Shown here: positions 1 through 5,058 of the stretch, piece after piece
Numbering within the stretch: the first letter of the stretch is position 1
Layout: each line of letters opens with the position of its first letter
Assembly: GCA_002352055.1 (NCBI GenBank)
Contig: DEHS01000023.1
Location: 82,935 to 87,992, forward strand
DNA from: Legionellaceae bacterium UBA2794
GTDB lineage: Bacteria > Pseudomonadota > Gammaproteobacteria > Legionellales > Legionellaceae
Length of the DNA stretch: 5,058 nt
Direction: 5' to 3'
The notes under the pieces: generated by a model
Database searches by the model: none
Told to the model about the DNA's origin: nothing
Seen by the model: only the letters and a program-made list of their open reading frames with translations
Made by a program: the position numbers and the translations under genes

Positions 1-256
1 TAGTGGGGAGTATGAGGCGTTATTACTTCCCGATAAGGCGATAAATACCGATCAAGCGCGTAAATATGTCTATGTCGTGGATAAAAATAATAAAGTACAG
101 CGAATGTATGTTCAATTAGGTCCTTTACGTGATAGTGGTTATTATATTATTAAATCGGGATTAAAAGGTAATGAACATGTGGTAATTAGCGGCATACAAC
201 GAATTCGTGTTCCCGAACAAGAAGTAAAACCAGTGATGATTAAATTGAGTGAATAA
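1..256 (+). CDS. RND efflux periplasmic adaptor (membrane fusion protein), C-terminal part
   Basis: This is the tail of an adaptor (HlyD/AcrA/MexE family), cut by the left edge of the window. The frame runs from base 2 to the TAA at 254-256 and gives 84 residues. It contains the segment LLPDKAINTDQ, then YVYVVDKNNKVQ, VQLGPL, IKSGLKGNEHVVISGIQRIRV. This order is typical of the beta-barrel end and membrane-proximal domain of AcrA/MexA/MexE proteins (compare the family's VP-RAIGTDQ, VVD--GKVQ, GL-PGD-VVV-GLQRV). In this family the adaptor is usually a lipid-anchored or secreted periplasmic protein that bridges the inner-membrane pump and the outer-membrane channel. The signal peptide, lipoyl and coiled-coil parts lie outside the window and cannot be checked. 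The pump gene follows 50 bases later on the same strand, so the two are almost certainly co-transcribed. Confidence 0.9.
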   Translation, partial: SGEYEALLLPDKAINTDQARKYVYVVDKNNKVQRMYVQLGPLRDSGYYIIKSGLKGNEHVVISGIQRIRVPEQEVKPVMIKLSE

Positions 257-258
257 TC

Positions 259-301
259 AATATCAGGAACCCTTTTGCTTGATATTAGATTAAATAAAGG
301 G
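259..301 (+). promoter_or_regulatory. Possible RNA fold and ribosome-binding site ahead of the pump gene
   Basis: The ribosome-binding site of the pump gene is AAAGGG (296-301), five bases before the ATG at 307. In the 50-base gap, 259-267 can pair with 278-286 (AATATCA with TGATATT, plus G-U and G-C), leaving a 10-base loop. That loop carries CCCTTT (270-275), the exact complement of AAAGGG. The two pairings are compatible only as a pseudoknot, which would hide the ribosome-binding site. The complementarity is seen directly; any regulatory role is inference. Confidence 0.3.
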
Positions 302-306
302 ATTTA

Positions 307-3300
307 ATGAATATTTCGCATTTTTTTATTGATCGCCCAATATTTGCGACAGTTATCTCTACTATTATCGTAATAGTGGGTTCGCTAGCCTATTTTAATT
401 TACCTATTGAACAATACCCTCAAGTGGTACCTCCTACCATTCAGGTTTCAGCCTCATATCCTGGAGCAAATGCAAATATCGTTGCTGAGACGGTGGCAAC
501 TCCAATTGAGCAAGAGGTTAATGGAGTTGAGAATATGCTTTATATGAGTTCTCAATCGAGTGATGATGGACAAATGCGGTTGACCATTACCTTTAAATTA
601 GGTACTGATTTGGATTTAGCGCAAGTTTTAGTGCAAAATCGGGTGGCAATTGCAGAATCCAGATTACCAGAGGCAGTTCGAAGAATAGGTATTAAAACAG
701 CTAAAAATTCGCCTGATTTAATGTTGGTAATTAATCTTTATTCTCCCTCTGGAAAATATGATCAGACTTATATGGGCAATTATGCTGTATTGCAGATCGT
801 AGATAAAATCAAAAGAATAGAAGGTGTAGGGGACATTCGCCTTGTTGGGGCGAGTGAATATGCCATGCGTATATGGATAAACCCAGACCTGATGACGTCT
901 TACAATATAACGGTAAGAGATGTTGCTACAGCTTTAAGCACTCAAAATGTCCAGGTTGCCAGTGGTGCGCTCAATCGAGAGCCACAAAAAAATCAGTTTG
1001 GCATAGAGTTTAACGTCGAAACTAAAGGACGATTGATTAAACCCGAAGAATTTGAAAAAATTATTGTGAAATCCGGTGAAGGTGGCCGCATTGTACGTTT
1101 AAAGGATATTGGTCGCGTAGAGTTGGGAACTCAGGATTATTTGACCAGAGGATTTCTGGGGGAAATCCCAGCTATAGCCTTACCGGTGTTTCAGCGTCCT
1201 GGAACTAATGCTTTAGAAACCTCAGATGAAGTGTTAGCTACAATGAGGGAGCTTGCAAAATCTTTCCCACCCGGACTTGAATACAGGATTGCTTATAATC
1301 CAACGGAATTCGTAGCTCAGTCAATTACTGCTGTAAAACATACCATTTATGAAGCTGTATTTTTAGTGGTTTTGGTAATCATTCTCTTCCTACAGACCTG
1401 GCGCGCAGCTGTAATCCCCGTGGTTGCCATTCCGATTTCATTAATTGGTAGTTTTGCAATAATGGATGCTATTGGATTTTCTTTGAATTACTTAACTTTA
1501 TTTGGGCTGGTTTTAGCTATTGGTATTGTGGTAGATGATGCCATCGTGGTTGTTGAGAATATGGAGCGAAACATCAGTTCTGGCTTGAGTCCACGTGATG
1601 CCGCTAGAAAAACCATGTCGGAGGTTGGCTCGGCTTTGGTTGCTATTGGATTGGTATTGGTGGCTGTTTTTTTACCCACATTATTTTTAGAAGGTTTATC
1701 GGGACGATTTTATCAGCAGTTTGGGGCAACTGTTGCGGTGGCTACTATAATTTCAGTATTTGTTTCCTTGACTCTTAGCCCCTCTTTGGCAGCCTTGTTG
1801 CTTAAAGCGCATCATAAGAAAGAGCGATCGAAATCGAGATTTTGGCGACATCCAATTCGCAATTTCTTTTCTAGTTTTAATCGAGGTTTTGATTCGTTTT
1901 CTTCTGGTTACGGAAAGTTAATTGGCAAACTTATCCATCATACGGGTTGGATGTTATTCGTTTATATTCTGTTAATTTCTCTGACTGTAGCATTATTTGT
2001 TTATGTACCCAGGGGATTTATCCCGAAACAGGATCAAGGGTATTTCATAGTTTCTATTCAGTTACCTCCTGGCGCATCCATATCCCGTACCGATGCGGTG
2101 GTGCAGCAAGCATTGAAAAAAATTTTAGCCACTCCAGGAATTGAGAGTGCCGTTGCGTTCTCTGGTTTTTCCGGAGCCACATTTACTAATTCTTCAAATG
2201 CAGCTGCTATTTTTCCGGTGATGACCTCATTTGAAGAGCGTCATAAGCAAGGCTTAACTTATAACAATATGTTACAGAAATTACGATCGCAGATGAATTC
2301 GATTAAAGATGCATTTATCGTAGTAATACCTCCACCACCAGTCAGAGGAATTGGAAATGCGGGTGGGTATAAAATGATGATCCAGGATAGAGGCGGACGG
2401 GGATTACAGGTATTAACTGAGGCGGTAGCTACTTTAGCTGAAAAGGCAAATCAAGCTCCAGCAACTACTTCCGTATTTACTTTCTTTGAAAACAGTACTC
2501 CGCGCATATTTATAGATTTTGATCGAGAAAAAGCCGAGCGTTTGGGAGTTTCTGTTGCAAGCGTTACCGAAGCCCTTGAGGCATACCTTGGTTCAGTATT
2601 TATTAACGAGTTTAATTATCTTGGACGCACCTTCAGAGTGATTATGCAGGCAGATGAAGCCTACCGTTTAAGAGTTGAAGATGTCTTTCGGTTAAAAGTT
2701 CGAAATAATGATGGGAATATGGTTCCCATTGGATCGGTCGCTACTGCAAAAGATATTATCGGACCCTCCCGGCTACCCCGTTATAATCTTTATCCAGCAA
2801 TTGATTTACAAGGGGATGTATCACCAGGTTTTAGCACAGGTGTGGCTCTAGATACTATGGAACAATTGGCGCAACAGTACCTTCCTGATGGGATTGGCTA
2901 TGAATGGACCGAAATTGCTTATCAGGAACGAACAGCTGGGAACACCGCAGTAATTGCTTTTTCATTAGGTGTGGTTTTTGTGTTTTTAGTATTAGCAGCG
3001 CAATATGAAAGCTGGATCTTGCCATTAGCCATCATTCTTATTGTACCCATGTGCCTGTTTTCATCCATGCTGGGAATTAAATTGTTTGGCATGGAAAACA
3101 ACATCATGACTCAAATTGGTTTTATTATTCTTATTGGGCTTGCCTCAAAAAATGCGATTTTAATCGTTGAATTTGCGCGTACTTTAGAGAATCAGGGGGC
3201 TAATCGTTGGAAAGCTGCAATTCAGGCTGCACGATTAAGATTACGGCCAATCATAATGACCTCCTTTGCATTTATTTTGGGTGTATTTCCTTTGGTAGTC

Positions 3301-3498
3301 GCTGTGGGGGCGGGGGCTGAAATGAGACAGGCGTTAGGAGTGGCCGTATTTAGCGGTATGATTGGGGTTACTTTTTTTGGTTTAATTTTTACCCCTATAT
3401 TTTATGTTTTGACGAGTAAGTTAGAGAGCATTTTAAATCGTAAGAAGAAAAAGCAGGCTCCTCAGGAAGTGGACGTTCCTGAGCAAACCAGGGAGTAA
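307..3498 (+). CDS. RND multidrug efflux pump, inner-membrane permease (HAE1 family, MexF/OqxB-like)
   Basis: This is a proton-driven antiporter that captures drugs or other amphiphiles from the periplasm or membrane and passes them to an outer-membrane channel. At 1063 residues it is full length (AcrB is 1049, MexF about 1062). Helix 1 is near residues 10-30, followed by the first periplasmic porter/docking loop to about 340. Helices 2-6 lie near 345-500, helix 7 near 547-565, the second periplasmic loop runs to about 878, and helices 8-12 lie near 880-1034. The proton relay is intact: D410 and D411 in GIVVDDA (helix 4), K948 in GLASKNA (helix 10) and R978 in RLRLRP (helix 11), matching AcrB D407, D408, K940 and R971. 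The segments PPPPVRGIGNAGG (675 on), AAQYESW and GVAVFSGMIGVTFFGL resemble MexF/OqxB/BepE more than AcrB. F618, F626 and F636 fall where the AcrB distal-pocket phenylalanines lie. The tail (1054 on) is a lysine cluster, then acidic. The ATG at 307 is supported by AAAGGG five bases upstream. Substrates cannot be told from sequence. Confidence 0.97.
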   Translation: MNISHFFIDRPIFATVISTIIVIVGSLAYFNLPIEQYPQVVPPTIQVSASYPGANANIVAETVATPIEQEVNGVENMLYMSSQSSDDGQMRLTITFKLGTDLDLAQVLVQNRVAIAESRLPEAVRRIGIKTAKNSPDLMLVINLYSPSGKYDQTYMGNYAVLQIVDKIKRIEGVGDIRLVGASEYAMRIWINPDLMTSYNITVRDVATALSTQNVQVASGALNREPQKNQFGIEFNVETKGRLIKPEEFEKIIVKSGEGGRIVRLKDIGRVELGTQDYLTRGFLGEIPAIALPVFQRPGTNALETSDEVLATMRELAKSFPPGLEYRIAYNPTEFVAQSITAVKHTIYEAVFLVVLVIILFLQTWRAAVIPVVAIPISLIGSFAIMDAIGFSLNYLTLFGLVLAIGIVVDDAIVVVENMERNISSGLSPRDAARKTMSEVGSALVAIGLVLVAVFLPTLFLEGLSGRFYQQFGATVAVATIISVFVSLTLSPSLAALLLKAHHKKERSKSRFWRHPIRNFFSSFNRGFDSFSSGYGKLIGKLIHHTGWMLFVYILLISLTVALFVYVPRGFIPKQDQGYFIVSIQLPPGASISRTDAVVQQALKKILATPGIESAVAFSGFSGATFTNSSNAAAIFPVMTSFEERHKQGLTYNNMLQKLRSQMNSIKDAFIVVIPPPPVRGIGNAGGYKMMIQDRGGRGLQVLTEAVATLAEKANQAPATTSVFTFFENSTPRIFIDFDREKAERLGVSVASVTEALEAYLGSVFINEFNYLGRTFRVIMQADEAYRLRVEDVFRLKVRNNDGNMVPIGSVATAKDIIGPSRLPRYNLYPAIDLQGDVSPGFSTGVALDTMEQLAQQYLPDGIGYEWTEIAYQERTAGNTAVIAFSLGVVFVFLVLAAQYESWILPLAIILIVPMCLFSSMLGIKLFGMENNIMTQIGFIILIGLASKNAILIVEFARTLENQGANRWKAAIQAARLRLRPIIMTSFAFILGVFPLVVAVGAGAEMRQALGVAVFSGMIGVTFFGLIFTPIFYVLTSKLESILNRKKKKQAPQEVDVPEQTRE
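3461..3483. terminator. Hairpin at the convergent gene ends; weak terminator candidate
   Basis: CTCAGGAA (3461-3468) and TTCCTGAG (3476-3483) form a perfect 8-bp stem with a 7-base loop inside the last codons of the pump gene. On the + strand the nearest T-rich stretch (3503-3509) is about 20 bases away. On the - strand a T-rich tract (revcomp of 3452-3442, TTTTTCTTCTT) begins eight bases after the stem. So it fits a terminator for the leftward gene slightly better, but neither direction is canonical. It could instead be a 3'-end stabilising hairpin or chance. With only 9 bases between the two stop codons, each transcript must end inside the other gene or read through. Confidence 0.35.
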
Positions 3499-3507
3499 GA
3501 TATTTTC

Positions 3508-3912
3508 TTAATAAGCAAACATCCCATAATAAAGAGCGTAAATATTCAATAATAAAACAAAGCCTATAATGAGGGAAAATATACCAGCAATTTTAAGATA
3601 ACCTGGATTGTTTAAAAAGCTGTGTGACATCCTGACTGCCAATTCGGGCGCAAATAATCGAATAATTCCACTTATCAGCACTAACCAGGAAAAAAGGGTA
3701 ATAATGGCAGGCCATCCAGTGACCCAGAGATTATGGCTTATAACCATAAGCAACCCCAATATAAGAGTGAATAATCCTACGACAAAAAATAGTCCCGGCT
3801 GGGTCATAATTTGTTCCATCGCATCGCGTACTCTATCCGTGCGAATCAATAAAAGCAAACCCATAATTATAAAATACCAGGCTATAACGTTTGCTAAAAA
3901 CATGGTAACCAT
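3508..3912 (-). CDS. Four-helix integral membrane protein of unknown function, internally duplicated
   Basis: The encoded protein has 134 residues and is nearly all membrane: hydrophobic helices near 5-23, 40-58, 65-87 and 106-124, joined by short polar loops (RTDRVRDAMEQ after helix 1, APELAVRMSHS after helix 3). No enzyme motif is visible. The two halves align without gaps at an offset of 64 residues: W12/W76, G18/G82, P39-G40/P103-G104, G46/G110, F48/F112, L50-I51/L114-I115 and G53/G117. This suggests an ancient duplication of a two-helix unit. The start is taken as the ATG at 3912 because AAAGGAGAG (3927-3919) lies six bases before it. The same frame stays open upstream to a TTG at 3975 (155 residues), but that codon sits inside the likely -35 box and the added residues are polar. 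An ATG at 3903 is a less likely alternative. The gene converges on the efflux operon and has its own promoter, so a link to efflux is not implied. I recall similar uncharacterised proteins in gammaproteobacteria, but no function. Confidence 0.85.
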   Translation of the reverse strand: MVTMFLANVIAWYFIIMGLLLLIRTDRVRDAMEQIMTQPGLFFVVGLFTLILGLLMVISHNLWVTGWPAIITLFSWLVLISGIIRLFAPELAVRMSHSFLNNPGYLKIAGIFSLIIGFVLLLNIYALYYGMFAY

Positions 3913-3918
3913 GATCAA

Positions 3919-3927
3919 CTCTCCTTT
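3919..3927 (-). promoter_or_regulatory. Strong ribosome-binding site that fixes the start at 3912
   Basis: The - strand reads AAAGGAGAG, then TTGATC, then ATG. The AGGAG core is eight bases from the ATG at 3912, which is ideal spacing. No comparable site precedes the TTG at 3975. Confidence 0.75.
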
Positions 3928-3945
3928 GTTTTGATCGAAAACTAT

Positions 3946-3975
3946 ATAATGCCTGTGCTGATCTATAGGCGTCAA
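3946..3975 (-). promoter_or_regulatory. Likely sigma70 promoter of the four-helix membrane protein gene
   Basis: On the - strand TTGACG (3975-3970, 5 of 6 matches to the -35 consensus) is followed after 18 bases by CATTAT (3951-3946, 4 of 6). This predicts a transcript start near 3940 and a leader of about 28 bases carrying the ribosome-binding site. A TATATA-type stretch overlaps the -10 and could be used instead, at a longer spacing of 21. Confidence 0.5.
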
Positions 3976-4075
3976 CTTATGAGTATTTTTTGATGCGCCA
4001 TAAAATTATTCATACTTTATGTTTCTAATTATCAGTTCCAAGTTTCGAGTCAAATTATAATTTAGGCTAAATGAC

Positions 4076-4093
4076 TGAACGCTTTAGCGTTCA
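4076..4093. repeat. 18-bp inverted repeat, candidate operator or hairpin
   Basis: TGAACGCTTTAGCGTTCA has 8-bp perfect arms and a 2-base centre. As DNA it is shaped like a binding site for a dimeric regulator. As RNA it would form a 7-bp stem with a tight TTTA loop. No T-tract follows on the + strand, so a terminator is unlikely in that direction. Its place between two divergent genes, about 107 bases before the rightward start, fits an operator. Confidence 0.45.
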
Positions 4094-4107
4094 TAAATAT
4101 GATGGAC

Positions 4108-4122
4108 CGATATCAAATATCG
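4108..4122. repeat. 15-bp inverted repeat in the intergenic region
   Basis: CGATAT, a CAA spacer, then ATATCG: perfect 6-bp arms. Its centre is about 30 bases from the centre of the 18-bp palindrome, close to three helical turns. The function is unknown and the AT-rich arms could be chance. Confidence 0.3.
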
Positions 4123-4156
4123 CCACAATAAAATGGTGCATTTGTTCCATTAAACG

Positions 4157-4177
4157 TTTTATACTGGCAGTATTAAA
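4157..4177 (+). promoter_or_regulatory. Candidate -10 element overlapped by an inverted repeat
   Basis: TATACT (4160-4165) matches the -10 consensus at 5 of 6 positions and lies 35 bases before the ATG at 4200, predicting a leader of about 28 bases. No good -35 is seen 16-18 bases upstream, so it may depend on an activator. The hexamer is nested in a dyad: ATACTG, G, CAGTAT (4161-4173) with perfect arms, extending through one mismatch to TTT/AAA at 4157-4159 and 4175-4177. A protein bound there would block polymerase. An alternative start signal is the perfect TATAAT at 4056-4061, which also lacks a clear -35. Confidence 0.4.
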
Positions 4178-4199
4178 TTAATTACAAGAGTAGTGGGTG

Positions 4200-4433
4200 A
4201 TGAGTGAATATCAGTTAGGTGAGCAGGTCTGGATTATCAGTTTTGAAATTGAGGACGATTTTTATTTGCTATCGAAACAGACAATAACAGAAATAATGCC
4301 CGATCAAATCGAGTGTGAGGATGATTTTAATACGTTCCACGTTGCCTATGAAGACGTGTATAAATCCAAGACCGAAGCGTTTAATGTGATGATAGATAAA
4401 TTGCAGCGTTTACGTGATGGAGTTAATAATTAA
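4200..4433 (+). CDS. Small acidic cytoplasmic protein of unknown function
   Basis: The encoded protein has 77 residues, with no signal peptide and no membrane helix. It is rich in Glu and Asp (EIEDD, IECEDD). The N-terminal two thirds alternate short predicted strands (GEQVWIISFEI, FYLLSKQTITEIM, QIECEDD, FHVAY) and end in EDVYKSKTEAFNVMIDKLQRL, a likely helix. This layout recalls small SH3-like barrel proteins in phages and bacteria, whose final strand leads into a 'vF-TkeEA' helix; that is a shape-based guess, not a family assignment. The ATG at 4200 is chosen over the adjoining GTG at 4197, which would add one residue. Either is served only by a modest AAGAG at 4186-4190, so translation may be weaker than for the next gene. 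It shares a transcript with the cupin gene, which starts 18 bases after its stop. I do not recognise the protein. Confidence 0.75.
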   Translation: MSEYQLGEQVWIISFEIEDDFYLLSKQTITEIMPDQIECEDDFNTFHVAYEDVYKSKTEAFNVMIDKLQRLRDGVNN

Positions 4434-4436
4434 TCC

Positions 4437-4443
4437 AGGAGGT
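4437..4443 (+). promoter_or_regulatory. Consensus ribosome-binding site of the cupin gene
   Basis: AGGAGGT matches the anti-Shine-Dalgarno sequence fully and lies eight bases before the ATG at 4452. It is far stronger than the site of the preceding gene, so the cupin is probably the better-translated member of the pair. Confidence 0.8.
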
Positions 4444-4451
4444 AGTAACTT

Positions 4452-4808
4452 ATGAATAAATATATTTTGTTAATTGGACTAATAATGAGTTGCGGTCATT
4501 ATGCAATGGCTAATGGAACCGATCGGGTAGAGCAACTCTCTAATAGCCGAGTAAAAGTCTGGAATACAGTTATTTATCCCTCTGCAAATCAGGCTCTCCC
4601 AATGCATCGTCATGAACATGATCGCGTATTAATTGCTTTGACGGACGGAGAACTACAAATTACAAATGATAAAGGGGATACTCATCAGCTTAAATTAGTT
4701 AAAGATAAAGCTTATTATTTAAAAAAAGATCTTCCTAACGAATTGCATAATGATGTGAATAATACCAAGCATCCAATCAAGGTAGTCGTTATTGAGCTGA
4801 GGGATTAA
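4452..4808 (+). CDS. Exported single-domain cupin protein
   Basis: The protein has 118 residues and begins with a signal peptide: MNK, a hydrophobic core ILLIGLIM and a likely cleavage after AMA at residue 20, giving a mature periplasmic protein of about 98 residues. C14 in LIMSC is a poor lipobox (Met at -2), so a lipoprotein is possible but less likely. The rest is one small beta-barrel cupin. Motif 1 is H52-R-H54-E-H56 followed by DRVLIALTDGEL with G66. Motif 2 is P95-N-E-L-H99 with N103. H52, H54 and H99 are the expected metal ligands. The usual motif 1 glutamate is replaced by R58, with H56 or E55 nearby as possible substitutes. A metal site is therefore plausible but atypical, and the reaction, if any, is unknown. 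Such proteins may be sugar or small-molecule binding, oxygenase-like or non-catalytic. It follows the small acidic protein gene in one operon behind AGGAGGT. No good T-tract terminator follows; the best is a run of six T at 4862-4867 after only a 3-bp stem. Confidence 0.88.
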   Translation: MNKYILLIGLIMSCGHYAMANGTDRVEQLSNSRVKVWNTVIYPSANQALPMHRHEHDRVLIALTDGELQITNDKGDTHQLKLVKDKAYYLKKDLPNELHNDVNNTKHPIKVVVIELRD

Positions 4809-5058
4809 GCATAGATTTTTGGCTGGATCGTACTGTACAGCATTTTAAGGCACCGAACTGGTTTTTTATAAGATGTTCAATGACATTAAGCGGGCAGCTG
4901 CACAAGAAATACTGTTGTAGAATGATAAATGGACTTTATTCAAAATAATGACTAATTGACACGATTTGTAACAAAACATAATACAATGCATGGATTCAGA
5001 TATTCCTCAAAATTTTATGTTCTTTTTATCATGCATAATGTTTCTTTTGTCATCCCCA
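4809..5058. other. Right-hand intergenic region, no confident gene
   Basis: These 250 bases after the cupin stop show no convincing coding frame. They contain small palindromes (CTGTACAG at 4833-4840, GCAGCTGC at 4894-4901), the T-run at 4862-4867 and a promoter-like stretch at 4956-4987. Two + frames stay open from ATGs at 4986 and 4990 to the window edge. The second would begin MDSDIPQNFMFFLSCIMFLL, like the start of a membrane or exported protein, but there is no ribosome-binding site before it or before the in-frame ATG at 5017. A partial gene here is only a possibility. Confidence 0.5.
4956..4987 (+). promoter_or_regulatory. Promoter-like element pointing off the right edge
   Basis: TTGACA (4956-4961) is a perfect -35. 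Two -10-like hexamers follow: CATAAT (4977-4982, 5 of 6, spacing 15) and TACAAT (4982-4987, 5 of 6, spacing 20). Neither spacing is the ideal 17. The spacer holds a perfect inverted repeat, TTTGT-A-ACAAA (4965-4975). A poorly spaced promoter with a dyad between its boxes is typical of activator- or repressor-controlled start sites. The gene it would serve lies mostly or wholly outside the window. Confidence 0.4.

Larger units (their letters stand above)
3976..4199. other. Divergent intergenic region, no gene, rich in inverted repeats
   Basis: About 220 bases separate the leftward membrane-protein gene from the rightward operon. I see no credible coding frame on either strand. The region is AT-rich and holds at least five short dyads between 4052 and 4177, the clearest of which have their own entries. 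The smaller ones are AAATTATAATTT at 4052-4063 (a perfect 12-bp palindrome containing a TATAAT) and ATTTAGGCTAAAT at 4060-4072 (6-bp arms around a central G). Short dyads are expected by chance in DNA this AT-rich, so only the longer ones carry weight. Confidence 0.6.

Noticed and set aside
1488..1679. Open frame on the - strand, 63 residues
   Set aside because: It lies wholly inside the pump gene, opposite the conserved helix 4-5 region, with low-complexity Thr/Ala/Ser content and no ribosome-binding site. It is a shadow frame.
1947..2144. Open frame on the + strand, 65 residues
   Set aside because: It is out of frame inside the pump gene, and the pump frame is conserved throughout this stretch.
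2922..3107. Open frame on the - strand, 61 residues
   Set aside because: It is antisense to helices 8-9 of the pump and has no features of a protein of its own.
3608..3934. Open frame on the + strand, 108 residues
   Set aside because: It is antisense to the four-helix membrane protein, which has a strong ribosome-binding site, clear helices and an internal repeat. The antisense product has no recognisable layout.
4052..4063. Perfect TATAAT inside a 12-bp palindrome as the main promoter of the rightward operon
   Set aside because: No -35-like hexamer is found at 16-18 bases upstream on either strand. It is kept only as an alternative to the -10 at 4160.
4845..4867. Rho-independent terminator after the cupin gene
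   Set aside because: The run of six T is good, but the stem before it (ACC with GGT around a 5-base loop) is only 3 bp, too weak to call.
4986..5058. Partial coding frames running off the right edge
   Set aside because: Two overlapping frames are both open for under 25 codons and neither has a ribosome-binding site, so they cannot be told from chance.

Overview
The window reads as AT-rich chromosomal DNA of a gammaproteobacterium. The low G+C, the A/T-ending codons and the style of the small membrane and cupin proteins recall Legionella and its relatives. That placement is an inference from the look of the sequence; no marker gene here settles it.

Left part (1-3498, + strand): the end of an RND multidrug-efflux operon. 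The first 256 bases encode the last 84 residues of a periplasmic adaptor (membrane fusion protein). After a 50-base gap comes a full-length 1063-residue inner-membrane RND pump of the HAE1 family, closest by recollection to MexF/OqxB/BepE. The proton-relay residues D410, D411, K948 and R978 are all in place. No outer-membrane channel gene follows, so the pump probably uses a TolC-type channel encoded elsewhere.

Middle (3508-3975, - strand): a convergent gene ends only 9 bases from the pump stop. It encodes a 134-residue, four-helix membrane protein of unknown function. Its two halves align without gaps at an offset of 64 residues, which suggests internal duplication. A strong ribosome-binding site and a plausible promoter place its start at 3912; the longer reading frame from a TTG at 3975 is probably not used.

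Intergenic region 3976-4196: no gene, but a dense series of inverted repeats, including an 18-bp near-perfect palindrome and a dyad that covers a likely -10 element. It looks like the control region of the rightward genes.

Right part (4200-4808, + strand): a likely two-gene operon. The first gene encodes a small acidic cytoplasmic protein of unknown function. Eighteen bases later, behind a consensus AGGAGGT, comes an exported single-domain cupin. The last 250 bases (4809-5058) hold no confident gene, but contain a perfect TTGACA box with -10-like hexamers at imperfect spacing, probably serving a gene beyond the right edge.

I see no tRNA, rRNA, insertion sequence or CRISPR array. Nothing here amounts to a clearly new system. 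The most distinctive items are the duplicated four-helix protein, the palindrome-rich promoter region with the cupin operon behind it, and a possible RNA fold over the ribosome-binding site of the pump gene.
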